Of a stretch of 64,000 nt of DNA, positions 9,671-18,892 are shown piece after piece (positions within the stretch are counted from its first letter, which is position 1; each line of letters starts with the position of its first letter). Both the position numbers and the translations under genes were made by a program. The notes beneath the pieces were generated by a model, which had not been told where the DNA came from, searched no databases, and saw only the letters and a list, made by a program, of their open reading frames with translations. Location: contig CAZWBA010000009.1 of assembly GCA_964631955.1 (NCBI GenBank), forward strand, positions 74,618 through 138,617, in the 5' to 3' direction. This stretch comes from CAMLJR01 sp964631955 (GTDB taxonomy: Bacteria; Pseudomonadota; Gammaproteobacteria; Pseudomonadales; CAMLJR01).

Positions 9671-10963
9671 ATGAACAAAACCGTAGTCGTATTGGGCACT
9701 CAGTGGGGTGACGAAGGCAAAGGAAAAATCGTCGACTTGCTTACGGATCAGGCAGATGCCGTTGTGCGCTTTCAGGGCGGGCACAATGCCGGACATACGC
9801 TAGTCATCGATGGCAGGAAAACGGTACTGCACCTGATTCCGTCGGGGATTTTGCGCGACAACGTGTTGTGTCTGATCGGCAATGGCGTGGTGTTATCGCC
9901 CACTGCCCTGCTCGAAGAAATTGCCATGCTCGAACAGAACGGTATTCCCGTGCGCGAACGTTTGCGCTTGAGTCCTGCATGTCCGCTGATTCTGCCGTAC
10001 CACGTCGCGCTCGATCAGGCGCGCGAAGCCGCGAAGGGCACTGCAAAAATTGGTACGACGGGTCGCGGCATCGGTCCGGCGTATGAGGATAAAGTCGCGC
10101 GCCGCAGCGTGCGTCTCGGCGATCTCGTCTGTCCGAATCGTTTCAGCACGAAATTGCAGGAAGTGATGGAGTATCACAACTTCGTGCTCACGCAATATTT
10201 CAAAATGCCCGCCATCGATTTCGCCAAAGTGCGCGACGAAACCCTGCAAATGGCCGAGCAGATAAAGCCGATGATCGCCGACGTGACCGGCTTGCTGCAC
10301 GACTATCGCGAGCAGGGCAGGCGCATCATGTTCGAGGGCGCGCAAGGTTCCCTGTTAGATATCGATCACGGCACCTATCCGTTCGTGACATCATCGAATA
10401 CCACGGCGGGTGGCACGGCGACCGGCAGCGGTTTCGGTCCGCTCTATCTCGATTACGTCCTCGGAATTACCAAGGCGTACACGACGCGTGTCGGCGCGGG
10501 TCCGTTCCCGACCGAACTGTTCGACGAGGTCGGCAGGCATCTGTCCGCCAGGGGCAATGAATTTGGCGCCTCCACCGGACGACCGCGCCGCTGTGGCTGG
10601 TTCGATGCAATGGTGCTGCGCCAGGCGGTACGCATCAACAGCGTTTCCGGTTTGTGCCTCACTAAGCTCGATGTGTTAGATGGCCTGGAAGAGATCAAGC
10701 TCTGCGTCGGCTACACCGATAAAAAAGGTCAGCCGGTGCCGACGCCGGTCGATGCCGAAGATTACGAGGATGTGGTGCCGGTTTACGAAACGATGCCCGG
10801 CTGGCAGGAAAGTACGCTGGGCGTGCAGAGGCTCGACCAGCTGCCGGCCAATGCGCGCGCCTACATCAGGCGCATCGAGGCCGTGGTTGGCGCACCGATC
10901 GATGTCATTTCGACCGGTCCGGATCGCGTCGAAACCATCACGCTGCGTCATCCATTCGCATAA
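9671..10963 (+). CDS. purA: Adenylosuccinate synthetase PurA
   Basis: PurA catalyses GTP-dependent condensation of IMP and aspartate to adenylosuccinate, the first committed step to AMP. The protein is 430 residues from ATG 9671 (MNKTVVVLGTQWGDEGKGK); the frame upstream to 9548 overlaps hisZ and is not family-like. The signature QWGDEGKGK, the RFQGGHNAGHT loop, GTTGRGIGPAYEDK and the C-terminal GPDR are all present. It sits 68 bases after hisZ and probably shares its transcript. Confidence 0.98.
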   Translation: MNKTVVVLGTQWGDEGKGKIVDLLTDQADAVVRFQGGHNAGHTLVIDGRKTVLHLIPSGILRDNVLCLIGNGVVLSPTALLEEIAMLEQNGIPVRERLRLSPACPLILPYHVALDQAREAAKGTAKIGTTGRGIGPAYEDKVARRSVRLGDLVCPNRFSTKLQEVMEYHNFVLTQYFKMPAIDFAKVRDETLQMAEQIKPMIADVTGLLHDYREQGRRIMFEGAQGSLLDIDHGTYPFVTSSNTTAGGTATGSGFGPLYLDYVLGITKAYTTRVGAGPFPTELFDEVGRHLSARGNEFGASTGRPRRCGWFDAMVLRQAVRINSVSGLCLTKLDVLDGLEEIKLCVGYTDKKGQPVPTPVDAEDYEDVVPVYETMPGWQESTLGVQRLDQLPANARAYIRRIEAVVGAPIDVISTGPDRVETITLRHPFA

Positions 10964-11359
10964 TTTCCCTCCGTATCGCAGCGATTGCGCATCGTCTCGG
11001 CACCCGTGTGTGCGGGTGGCATCACGCTTCCGAGCCGACTGCTGCAATCGCTTGAGCGCCTTCATATAAGTAGTTTTCCGAATAGCCGCATCGGGTTCGA
11101 CTGCGTCGTTCCCCGCTGGATTTACTGCGCCCGCCGTTCACCTTTCCCGCCCGGCAATTGCATCCCGAATCTCTCTTTCATAAACCTTGAAACAACTGAG
11201 TTATGAACTAGATTAAAGCAACTGGCTTTCGGCGCCGGCGGCACCTTCTGCTTGTGTCTTCTTACTTTGCGCCGGGCAGACAGCAACAATTCATAACTGC
11301 TCGTAGCCGTTTCGCCATGCTCAGGGAGTTGCCTGGGGGCGGCCTAAAGGTGTGCCTCG
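10964..11359 (+). other. Gap between purA and the chemotaxis operon
   Basis: No gene is visible in this 396-base gap. A small hairpin CACCCG-loop-CGGGTG lies at 11001-11018 without a T-run, so it is not a clear terminator. A weak sigma-70-like pair, TTGAAA then TAGATT with a 16-base spacer, lies at about 11188-11215. A TAAA element followed 16 bases later by GCCG resembles half of a sigma-28 promoter, but the rest does not match. Any promoter for the chemotaxis operon should be in this gap. Confidence 0.4.
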
Positions 11360-12547
11360 ATGAACTCAACATCCACCTGGCCTTATGTGTTAATTCCGGC
11401 GCTGCTCGCCGCCGCAGGGGTTTTCGCCGTCGCGGGCCTGGGTTGGCAAGCTGCTGTGGTTGCAGCGATCGTCCTCGTTGTGGCGGCGGTTTGCGCGCAA
11501 TTGCTGCAGAGCAACGCCAACGCCCGTCTCGCGCAGGCGGAAAAGACTGCCGAGCAGCGCGCTCGCGAAAGTGCGCGTCATGAAGTGCTGCCGTTCATCG
11601 AAAGCGTGCGTGCATTGAATGGCGAAGTGTTGCCGGTCTGGGGGCGCCAGATCGAATTGAGCCGCAGCCAGATGGAAGACGCGATCACGCAGCTGACACA
11701 GCAATTCGCCGGCATCGTGCAGAAGCTGGAAGGCGCACTCGCCGCCTCCGAATCGGCCGCCGGTGAGCTGGATGGCAGCGGTGGCACCATCTCGGTATTT
11801 TCAAGTTGCGAAGCGCAATTGAATCAGGTCGTCGCGTCGCTGAAGGCAGCGATGGACAACAAGCAGGTCATGCTCGCCGAAGTCAGCGGTCTGCTCGATT
11901 TTATCGGCGAATTGAAACAGATGGCGGTCGATGTAGCCGGTATCGCCGATCAGACCAATCTGCTCGCATTGAACGCCGCGATTGAGGCGGCGCGTGCAGG
12001 TGAAGTCGGACGCGGCTTCGCGGTGGTGGCCGACGAAGTGCGTAAATTATCGAATCTCTCGAAGGAAACCGGTACGCGCATCAGCGCGAAAGTTGAAACG
12101 ATCAGTCGCGCCATCAGCACCGCGGTGCAGGCCGCCGATCAAACGGCGACGAATGAGTCGCAATCGGTCACGCGGTCCGAAGAGGCGATCGAGAATGTGC
12201 TGCGGGATTTCCGCCGCGTGACCGAGGGTCTCGCGGATTCGAGCGAAATGCTGCGCCAGCAAAGCAACGGCATCAAGGACGAAGTTGCCGATGCCATGGT
12301 GCAACTGCAATTTCAGGATCGCGTCAGCCAGGTGTTATGCCATGTGCGCGATCACATCGGTTCGGTGCCGGATCATATCGAGCGCGCATGCGCGAATTAT
12401 TCGCATGACGGCAATCTGGACGCGATCGATACCAAATATTTGTTGAATGAAATTCAAAGCACTTACGCGATGGCCGAAGAGCGCAGCGCGCATTCGGGCA
12501 GGCATTCGGCGTCGCAGTCTGCCGATGACGAAATCACCTTCTTTTAA
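11360..12547 (+). CDS. Short membrane-anchored methyl-accepting chemotaxis-like protein
   Basis: This 395-residue protein has two closely spaced hydrophobic segments at its N-terminus (about residues 9-28 and 31-50) and a cytoplasmic coiled-coil signalling domain. The hairpin tip region contains DQTNLLALNAAIEAARAG and GRGFAVVADEVRKLS, which bind CheA and CheW. There is no periplasmic sensor domain and no HAMP domain. The C-terminal helix ends with MVQLQFQDRVSQVLCHVRDHI, a segment seen in a subfamily of short MCP-like proteins, then DDEITFF. It is the first gene of the chemotaxis operon and could sense membrane state or an intracellular cue, which is inference. Confidence 0.85.
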   Translation: MNSTSTWPYVLIPALLAAAGVFAVAGLGWQAAVVAAIVLVVAAVCAQLLQSNANARLAQAEKTAEQRARESARHEVLPFIESVRALNGEVLPVWGRQIELSRSQMEDAITQLTQQFAGIVQKLEGALAASESAAGELDGSGGTISVFSSCEAQLNQVVASLKAAMDNKQVMLAEVSGLLDFIGELKQMAVDVAGIADQTNLLALNAAIEAARAGEVGRGFAVVADEVRKLSNLSKETGTRISAKVETISRAISTAVQAADQTATNESQSVTRSEEAIENVLRDFRRVTEGLADSSEMLRQQSNGIKDEVADAMVQLQFQDRVSQVLCHVRDHIGSVPDHIERACANYSHDGNLDAIDTKYLLNEIQSTYAMAEERSAHSGRHSASQSADDEITFF

Positions 12548-12637
12548 AGTTGCGCCGCGCTGAGCTTTTGTTCGCGTTGAAATGCTCGATTCGCGGCGAC
12601 TTTTAATTAACTGAAAAATTTAACGGAGTTAATGCAG

Positions 12638-13006
12638 ATGGCAAAAACCATTTTGATCGTCGACGATTCGGCGTCACTGCGGCAGGTTGTTGCAATTGCA
12701 CTGAAGGGCGCGGGATACGATGTGATCGAAGCCTGCGACGGTGTCGACGCGCTGTCGAAATTGAATGGCGTCAAAGTGCATCTCATCATCAGCGATGTGA
12801 ATATGCCGAACATGGACGGCATCACGCTGGTCAAGGAAGTCAAGAAACTCGCCAGCTACAAATTCACACCGATCATCATGCTCACTACCGAAAGCCAGGA
12901 AGGTAAAAAGCAGGAGGGCCAGGCTGCCGGCGCCAAGGCGTGGGTCGTCAAACCGTTCAAGCCCGAGCAGATGCTCGCCGCGGTTTCGAAATTGATTCTG
13001 CCGTGA
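12638..13006 (+). CDS. cheY: CheY-like single-domain response regulator
   Basis: This receiver-only protein of 122 residues probably relays CheA phosphate to the flagellar or pilus motor. I chose ATG 12638 (MAKTILIVDDSA) over ATG 12632 because GGAG at 12625-12628 is nine bases from the former and three from the latter. The acidic pocket DD at residues 9-10, the phospho-acceptor Asp53 (IISDVNMPNMDG), the switch Thr in MLTTESQ and the Lys in VVKPFKPEQ are all present. No output domain follows. Confidence 0.93.
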   Translation: MAKTILIVDDSASLRQVVAIALKGAGYDVIEACDGVDALSKLNGVKVHLIISDVNMPNMDGITLVKEVKKLASYKFTPIIMLTTESQEGKKQEGQAAGAKAWVVKPFKPEQMLAAVSKLILP

Positions 13007-13080
13007 ACGGGAATCCACCGTTCATCGAAATATCGTTCGTTCACGTAGGGATCCAGACGCAGGGTCATCGAGAGTAACGC

Positions 13081-13380
13081 ATGGCTTCATCGAAGAAAAA
13101 AGGCACGGTTGGAAAGCTCGTCGTCGAAGGCGAGCTGACGATTTATACCGCCGCCGAGATGAAGGAAAAGATCGGTGCACTGCTAAATAGCGCGTCGGTG
13201 GAAATCGATCTGTCGCAGGTCGGCGAAATCGACACCGCCGGCCTGCAATTACTTTTGCTGGCCCGACGCGAATGCGCAAGGCAGGAGAAGCCCGTCGTTT
13301 TCAGCAATCCCAGCGAAGCCGTTCTCACCTGCTGGGATATGTGCAACCTGAAAGAAACATTTGGCGCCGCTGCGCCGTAA
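13081..13380 (+). CDS. STAS-domain protein (anti-anti-sigma or MlaB-like)
   Basis: This 99-residue protein is a single STAS domain. The central motif EIDTAGLQLLLLARR corresponds to the phospho-switch segment of SpoIIAA-type antagonists, with Thr where Ser is usual. STAS proteins of this kind are found in chemotaxis operons between cheY and cheA in several proteobacteria, where their role is unclear. A Ser/Lys-rich N-terminus (ASSKKKGTVGK) precedes the domain. No partner kinase or sigma-factor gene is visible here. Confidence 0.85.
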   Translation: MASSKKKGTVGKLVVEGELTIYTAAEMKEKIGALLNSASVEIDLSQVGEIDTAGLQLLLLARRECARQEKPVVFSNPSEAVLTCWDMCNLKETFGAAAP

Positions 13381-13470
13381 TTCCCGTCTGACGCAGCAGT
13401 ACGTATACGCTCGACGCTTATGCGTCAGCCGTTGACGTGCGGCCGCGACAGCGCGTTCAAAGCGCGATAG

Positions 13471-13512
13471 TGCGTCATGGCACATCGACAGTGCATTACG
13501 GCGCATCGACAG
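13471..13512 (+). repeat. Two tandem 21-bp units upstream of cheA
   Basis: Two adjacent 21-base units occupy 13471-13491 and 13492-13512. They differ at about four positions and share the core CATCGACAG. They lie 20 bases before the cheA start and just before its ribosome-binding site GGAGGAAA. The spacing equals two helical turns, so they could be paired protein-binding sites or a simple duplication. Confidence 0.6.
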
Positions 13513-13531
13513 TTGCGCGGAGGAAATAGCA

Positions 13532-15727
13532 ATGAATCTCGACGCCGCGTTGCAGACCTTTCTCGTCGAAAGCCGCGAGCTTCTGGAGAATATGGAAAGC
13601 TCGCTGCTGCAAACCGAACATCAGGCCGTCGACGCCGAAACCATCAACGCCATTTTTCGCGCCGCGCACACCATTAAAGGTTCTGCCGGACTGTTCGGTC
13701 TCGACGACATCGTGAAATTCACGCATGTGGTCGAAAGTGTGCTCGATAAGGTGCGCAACAATGAATTGCCGCTCGATAGCGATCTCGCGTCGCTGTTTCT
13801 GGAAAGCTGCGATCAGATCAGCGCGCTGGTCAGCAACGTCGAGTCGGGCAATGACAGCATCGAACCTGCGCTTGCCGACAAGGGCGCTGCGATCATCGAC
13901 CGGTTAAATGTGTACCTCGGCGTCACCCCTGCTGCTGCCGTTGCAACCCCGGCCGCGCAACAGGCAGCGAATGTCGCCGTGCAGCCGCAAGGCGCTGTTG
14001 CCGAAACCGATAACTGGCATATTTCCCTGCGTTTTGGCGTCGATGTATTGCGCAATGGCATGGACCCGCTGGCGTTCATGCGTTATCTGCAAACGCTCGG
14101 GACCATTGTCACTGTCACGACGCTGAGCGATACGCTGCCGGCCTTTGCAGAAATGGATGCCGAATCGTGCTATCTCGGTTTTGAAATCGTTTTCAACAGT
14201 GACGCCGACAAGGCCACGATCGAAGGCGTGTTCGAGTTCGTGCGCGAAGATGCGCGCATTCGCATCCTGCCGCCGCGTTCGCGCATTGCCGAATACGTCG
14301 ATTTCATTCGCGAAATGCCCGAGGAGGAACAGCGCCTCGGTGAAATCTTAATTGCCAGCGGCACGCTCACGCAGCGGGAACTCGACGAAGGCTTGAAGGC
14401 GCAGGCAGACCTCGCGAACGAAGTCTCGCTGCCGCTGGGTTCGATTCTGGTCGAAAACGGCGCGGTGCAGCCGGCGGTTGTCGAAGCCGCGGCGGAAAAA
14501 CAGCAGCAGATCAAGGATGCAAAAGCCAAGGTTCCGCGACTGATCCGCATCGATGCCGACAAGCTCGATACGCTGATCAACTTAATCGGCGAACTCGTCA
14601 TCGCTGGCGCCGGCATCAATGTGCTCGCGCAGCGTTCGGCATCGCCCGAGTTGATCGAATCCAGCGAAAACATCGGTAAATTCATCGAAGAAGTGCGCGA
14701 TTCGGCATTGTCGTTGCGCATGGTTCAAATCGGCGAAACGTTCACCAGATTCCAGCGTGTCGTGCGCGATGTGAGCAAGGAACTCGGAAAGGATATTGCG
14801 CTGGTGGTCAGCGGCGCAGAAACCGAGCTCGATAAAACCGTCGTGGAAAAAATTGGCGATCCGTTGATGCATCTGGTGCGTAATTCGATGGATCACGGTA
14901 TCGAGCCGGCCGAGTTGCGGCAGCAGCGCGGTAAACCGTTGCAGGGCACCATCAGACTCAATGCGTATCATGAATCCGGCAGCATCGTTATCGAGGTTTC
15001 CGACGACGGCGGCGGTCTCAACAAAGATCGCATTCTCGCGAAAGGGATCGAGAAAGGCATCGTCAGCCCCGCCCAGGCATTAAGCGATCAGGAAATTTTC
15101 AAATTGATTTTCGCCGCGGGTTTTTCCACCGCCGAACAGATTACCAATATTTCCGGGCGCGGCGTCGGCATGGACGTCGTGCGTCAGAATATCGAAGCGT
15201 TGCGCGGCACGATCAGTATCGACAGCGAGCAGGGCGTGGGTACGACGATGAGTATTCGTCTGCCGCTGACGCTCGCAATCATCGATGGTTTCCTCGTGCA
15301 GGTCGGTCAGTCGGCATTCGTCATCCCGCTCGATCTGGTGGTCGAGTGCATCGAGTTGAGCGAGCACGACCGCAACAGCGAAGAGCTGCGCAATTACATC
15401 AATTTGCGCGGCGAAGTATTGCCGTATGTGCGTTTGCGCGATCTGTTCGAGCTGGGCGCGGCTGTCGACACCGGCAATGAAACGGTTCGCGAAAATATCG
15501 TGGTCGTTCAATACGCCAATACGCGCGTTGGTATTGTCGTCGACCGGCTGCTCGGCGAATTCCAGACCGTCATCAAGCCGCTCGGAAAAATATTCAGTCA
15601 TATTCGCGGTATCGGCGGTTCGACGATTCTCGGCAGCGGAGAGGTGGCGCTGATCCTTGATGTCGCCGGTTTGATCGAACAGGTTCAGGCGCGCGAACCG
15701 CAGCCTGTGCAAATGACTACGGATTAG
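13532..15727 (+). CDS. cheA: Chemotaxis histidine kinase CheA
   Basis: CheA phosphorylates CheY and CheB in response to receptor arrays. The protein is 731 residues. The N-terminal Hpt domain has the phospho-acceptor His46 in AAHTIKGSAGLFG. The middle region (about 150-260) is followed by a segment beginning RLGEILIASGTLTQREL that resembles the short GspE/MshEN-like or ParE-like insert seen in some CheA proteins. The dimerisation helix, HATPase (N box LVRNSMDHGIE, G1 SDDGGGLN, GRGVGMDVV, GTTMSIRLPLT) and C-terminal CheW-like domain complete it. The start is ATG 13532 with GGAGGAAA upstream. Confidence 0.97.
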   Translation: MNLDAALQTFLVESRELLENMESSLLQTEHQAVDAETINAIFRAAHTIKGSAGLFGLDDIVKFTHVVESVLDKVRNNELPLDSDLASLFLESCDQISALVSNVESGNDSIEPALADKGAAIIDRLNVYLGVTPAAAVATPAAQQAANVAVQPQGAVAETDNWHISLRFGVDVLRNGMDPLAFMRYLQTLGTIVTVTTLSDTLPAFAEMDAESCYLGFEIVFNSDADKATIEGVFEFVREDARIRILPPRSRIAEYVDFIREMPEEEQRLGEILIASGTLTQRELDEGLKAQADLANEVSLPLGSILVENGAVQPAVVEAAAEKQQQIKDAKAKVPRLIRIDADKLDTLINLIGELVIAGAGINVLAQRSASPELIESSENIGKFIEEVRDSALSLRMVQIGETFTRFQRVVRDVSKELGKDIALVVSGAETELDKTVVEKIGDPLMHLVRNSMDHGIEPAELRQQRGKPLQGTIRLNAYHESGSIVIEVSDDGGGLNKDRILAKGIEKGIVSPAQALSDQEIFKLIFAAGFSTAEQITNISGRGVGMDVVRQNIEALRGTISIDSEQGVGTTMSIRLPLTLAIIDGFLVQVGQSAFVIPLDLVVECIELSEHDRNSEELRNYINLRGEVLPYVRLRDLFELGAAVDTGNETVRENIVVVQYANTRVGIVVDRLLGEFQTVIKPLGKIFSHIRGIGGSTILGSGEVALILDVAGLIEQVQAREPQPVQMTTD

Positions 15728-15752
15728 CATTCAGGGTAAGCGGGGTTAAATC

Positions 15753-17402
15753 ATGTTCAAGAATATGAAGATAGGCGTGCGGCTCGGGCTCGGGTTCGCA
15801 CTGGTGCTGCTGGTGGTCATGATCACACTGGGTGCATCGGTGATGCGGATGGGATCATTGAATAGCGGCATTCAGATTGTCGTCGAGGATCTGTTTCCGA
15901 AAACGGTTCTGGAAAACAGCATCATCGACGACGTCAGCACGGTGATGTTGAGCACGAGCGATATCCTGCTTACCGACGATGTGCAGATACGTCGGAAAAA
16001 GCTCGAAGCGCTGAACGCCAGGTTGAAAGATGTGGGCAGCAAAATTGCGGAGCTGGAGCCGAAACTGACCTCGGACGATGAAGGCTTGATGCTGAACAGC
16101 CTCAAGGATGCGCAGCAGCAGTTCAACGAAATTCACAGCACCATTATCAAGGCGGTGACTGCCAATAATATCGGTGAGGCAAAATTCATCCTGCTGAGCG
16201 AAGATTTCGCGGCGGCGCAGGCTACCTACGTCAACAGCGTGAAGGATCTGATTCATTTCCAGAGCGACGCGGTTGACGAAGCCGGCAACGACGCGCTCGC
16301 ACTTTATTCCAGATCGCGGATTCTGCTCGCCGGCATGGCGCTCGTCAGCGTGCTGCTCGCGATTGCAATCGCGGTGTGGGTATCGCGCAGTGTGACCAAA
16401 CCGATCGCGCAGGCGGTGGATGCCGCGCATCGGCTTGCGAATGGCGATCTCACCGTGAGAGTCGAAGCCAGTTCGAAAGACGAGACAGGACAATTGCTCA
16501 TTGCCATCGGCGGCATGGTGGCGAAGCTTTCCCAGATCATCACCGATGTGCGCAGCTCAGCCAACAGTCTCTCTAACGCTTCCGATCAGGTGAACGCGAC
16601 CGCGCAATCGCTTTCGCAGGCGGCATCCGAACAGGCCGCGAGCGTCGAAGAGACCAGCGCGTCGATCGAGGAAATGACCGCATCGATCAGCCAGAACGCG
16701 GAAAATGCCAAAGTGACCGATGGCATGGCGACGAAAGCCGCACGCGAAGCGACCGAGGGCGGCCAGTCGGTAAAACAGACCGTGCAGGCGATGAAGGCGA
16801 TCGCGGCAAAAATCGGCATCATCGACGACATTGCGTATCAAACCAATTTGCTCGCGCTCAATGCGGCGATCGAAGCGGCGCGCGCGGGTGATCACGGCAA
16901 GGGCTTCGCCGTGGTTGCGGCGGAGGTGCGCAAACTTGCGGAAAGAGCGCAGGTTGCCGCGAGGGAGATCAGCGATGTCGCGGGCAATAGCGTGACGCTC
17001 GCGGAACAGGCCGGTTCGCTGCTCGATGAAATCGTGCCAGCCATCAATAAAACCTCCGATCTCGTTCAGGAAATCGCCGCCGCCTCCGAGGAGCAATCGA
17101 CCGGCGTCGCGCAGGTGAACACCGCGATGAATCAGCTCAATCAACTGACACAGCAAAATGCTTCGGCATCCGAAGAGCTGGCGGCCACGGCGGAAGAAAT
17201 GAATTCGCAGGCCGATCAGTTGCAGGATCTGATGGAATTCTTCAAAACCTCCGCCGAGGAACTGGCCGACAGCGCGGCGTCACCGCCCGGCGAAAACAGC
17301 GAGGCTGAAGCGAGAGCGATCGATACCGCCGCGACCAAATCCACGCGAGGCAAAAAGAACGATGCATCGCCACCCGATGAAAAAGAATTTGTACGCTTTT
17401 AA
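15753..17402 (+). CDS. Methyl-accepting chemotaxis protein
   Basis: This is a 549-residue transmembrane chemoreceptor. The first membrane helix (about residues 10-30) is followed by a periplasmic four-helix-bundle ligand domain of about 150 residues with the MLSTSDILLTDD segment typical of 4HB_MCP sensors. A second membrane helix (about 190-212) leads into a HAMP domain (VSRSVTKPIAQAVDAAHRLA). The signalling domain carries the conserved tip YQTNLLALNAAIEAARAGDHGKG-type residues. The C-terminus ends KEFVRF with no NWETF-like CheR-tether pentapeptide. It is co-transcribed with cheA upstream and cheW downstream. Confidence 0.95.
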   Translation: MFKNMKIGVRLGLGFALVLLVVMITLGASVMRMGSLNSGIQIVVEDLFPKTVLENSIIDDVSTVMLSTSDILLTDDVQIRRKKLEALNARLKDVGSKIAELEPKLTSDDEGLMLNSLKDAQQQFNEIHSTIIKAVTANNIGEAKFILLSEDFAAAQATYVNSVKDLIHFQSDAVDEAGNDALALYSRSRILLAGMALVSVLLAIAIAVWVSRSVTKPIAQAVDAAHRLANGDLTVRVEASSKDETGQLLIAIGGMVAKLSQIITDVRSSANSLSNASDQVNATAQSLSQAASEQAASVEETSASIEEMTASISQNAENAKVTDGMATKAAREATEGGQSVKQTVQAMKAIAAKIGIIDDIAYQTNLLALNAAIEAARAGDHGKGFAVVAAEVRKLAERAQVAAREISDVAGNSVTLAEQAGSLLDEIVPAINKTSDLVQEIAAASEEQSTGVAQVNTAMNQLNQLTQQNASASEELAATAEEMNSQADQLQDLMEFFKTSAEELADSAASPPGENSEAEARAIDTAATKSTRGKKNDASPPDEKEFVRF

Positions 17403-17424
17403 CTGACGGCGGAGGATTTTTGCC

Positions 17425-17979
17425 ATGTCTCAAGCCGCCGCATCCAAGAGTGCCGGACGTCAGCCAGCGGTCGCCGAAGCCCAGCAGCAGTTCCTAACGT
17501 TTCTGTTGGGGGGCGAGCCGTTTGCGATCAATATCCTGGTGATCAAGGAAATTATCGAATACGGACAGTTGACCAATGTACCGCTCATGCCGGAGTTCAT
17601 TCGCGGCGTGCTGAATCTGCGTGGGCAGGTGTTGCCGGTCATCGATCTGGCCGCACGGTTTGGTCGCGCTCCCGCCGAAATCGCGCGGCGGACCTGCATC
17701 GTCATTATCGAAATGGATAACGATGGCGAGAAGCAGGATGTCGGCGTCGTTGTCGACAGCGTCAGCGAAGTAATGGATTTGCCGGAAAGCGCAATCCAGC
17801 CATCGCCTGCGTTCGGCGCGAAAATTCGCGCCGATTTTATCCAGGGCATGGTCGAGATCGACGGGCGCTTCATCATTATTCTCGATGTCGATCGCGTGCT
17901 GTCGCTGGATGAAATGGCGCTGCTGGCGAGTCTCGAAGAAAACGGCGATCACGAATCGGGCGCTCCCACCGAAGATTGA
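17425..17979 (+). CDS. cheW: Chemotaxis coupling protein CheW
   Basis: CheW bridges chemoreceptors and CheA. The protein is 184 residues, with a variable Ala/Gln-rich leader followed by the two-barrel CheW fold from about residue 25 (FLTFLLGGEPFAINILVIKEI). NVPLMPEFIRGVLNLRGQVL and PVIDLAARFG are the usual conserved segments. GGAGG lies eight bases before the ATG. It is 22 bases downstream of the MCP gene. Confidence 0.95.
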   Translation: MSQAAASKSAGRQPAVAEAQQQFLTFLLGGEPFAINILVIKEIIEYGQLTNVPLMPEFIRGVLNLRGQVLPVIDLAARFGRAPAEIARRTCIVIIEMDNDGEKQDVGVVVDSVSEVMDLPESAIQPSPAFGAKIRADFIQGMVEIDGRFIIILDVDRVLSLDEMALLASLEENGDHESGAPTED

Positions 17980-18057
17980 CGGCGACCGGCATCGCCGCCC
18001 CTGATTTTGCCATGCACTCCTCAGCGGATGAGGTGTTCGCCTCACGCGAGAAAAGAT

Positions 18058-18861
18058 ATGCAGGTAGCGCTGACAGAGCAGGAATTTCATCAGTTCCAGT
18101 CGATGATTCACCGTATCGCCGGCATCAGTTTGTCCGCTGCGAAAATGCCGCTGGTCAGCGGCCGGCTCGCGCGCCGCGTGCAGCATTTCAAGCTCGCCAG
18201 CTACGCCGAATATTTTCAGTTGCTGACGTCTGGTAATGTCGCCACCGAGATGCAGGTCTGCATCGATCTGCTCACCACCAATGAAACTTATTTCTTTCGC
18301 GAGCCAAAACATTTCGATTTTCTGCGCGACACGATTCTGCCGCCGCTCAGAGGCTCGCGTCCCGTGCGCGTCTGGAGTGGCGCCAGTTCGAGCGGCGAAG
18401 AAATCTATACCATCGCGATGGTGCTCGCGCATGTGCTGGGCGAGCAGGCGTGGGAAGTGGTTGGCTCCGATATCAGCACGCGCGTGCTCGAACAGGCGCG
18501 CCTCGGTCATTACCCTATCGAGCGCGCCGAAAATATTCCGCAGGATTTTCTACGCAAATATTGTTTGAAAGGTGTCGGCGAACAGACGGGCACTTTTCTC
18601 ATCGATAAATCGCTGCGTGCGCGCACGAAATTTCTGCATATCAATCTCAATTCGACATTGCCGCAAATGGATTCGTTCGATGTGATTTTTCTGCGCAATG
18701 TCATGATTTATTTCGATATGAAAACCAAACAGCAGGTTGTTGCGAGAATGCTGCCGATGCTGCGCAGCGGCGGTTATTTCATTGTCAGCCATTCCGAGAG
18801 CCTGAACGGCATTACGACAGGCGTGAAGCTGGTTTCGCCGTCGATCTACCGGAAACCCTGA
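18058..18861 (+). CDS. cheR: Chemotaxis protein methyltransferase CheR
   Basis: CheR methylates receptor glutamates using S-adenosylmethionine. The protein is 267 residues from ATG 18058 (MQVALTEQEFHQFQSMIH); a longer frame from 18007 adds 17 residues without family features. The N-terminal helical domain is followed by the SAM domain with NETYFFREP, RVWSGASSSGEEIYTIAM and FLRNVMIYFD. The position between cheW and cheD is standard. Confidence 0.95.
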   Translation: MQVALTEQEFHQFQSMIHRIAGISLSAAKMPLVSGRLARRVQHFKLASYAEYFQLLTSGNVATEMQVCIDLLTTNETYFFREPKHFDFLRDTILPPLRGSRPVRVWSGASSSGEEIYTIAMVLAHVLGEQAWEVVGSDISTRVLEQARLGHYPIERAENIPQDFLRKYCLKGVGEQTGTFLIDKSLRARTKFLHINLNSTLPQMDSFDVIFLRNVMIYFDMKTKQQVVARMLPMLRSGGYFIVSHSESLNGITTGVKLVSPSIYRKP

Positions 18862-18892
18862 TGTTTTATCTGCAGCACGGGAAGTTTTAGTC

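Noticed and set aside
11060..11130. GGGTTCGACTGC resembling a tRNA T-loop after purA
   Set aside because: No acceptor, D or anticodon stems could be fitted around it, so no tRNA is called.
13007..13060. GGGAATCCA-like segments resembling a dispersed repeat
   Set aside because: No hairpin of the REP type could be built, and the match is short.
13395..13415. TACGTATACGC resembling the LacI palindrome
   Set aside because: It shares only the core and is not symmetrical; it lies in the chemotaxis operon far from the LacI gene.
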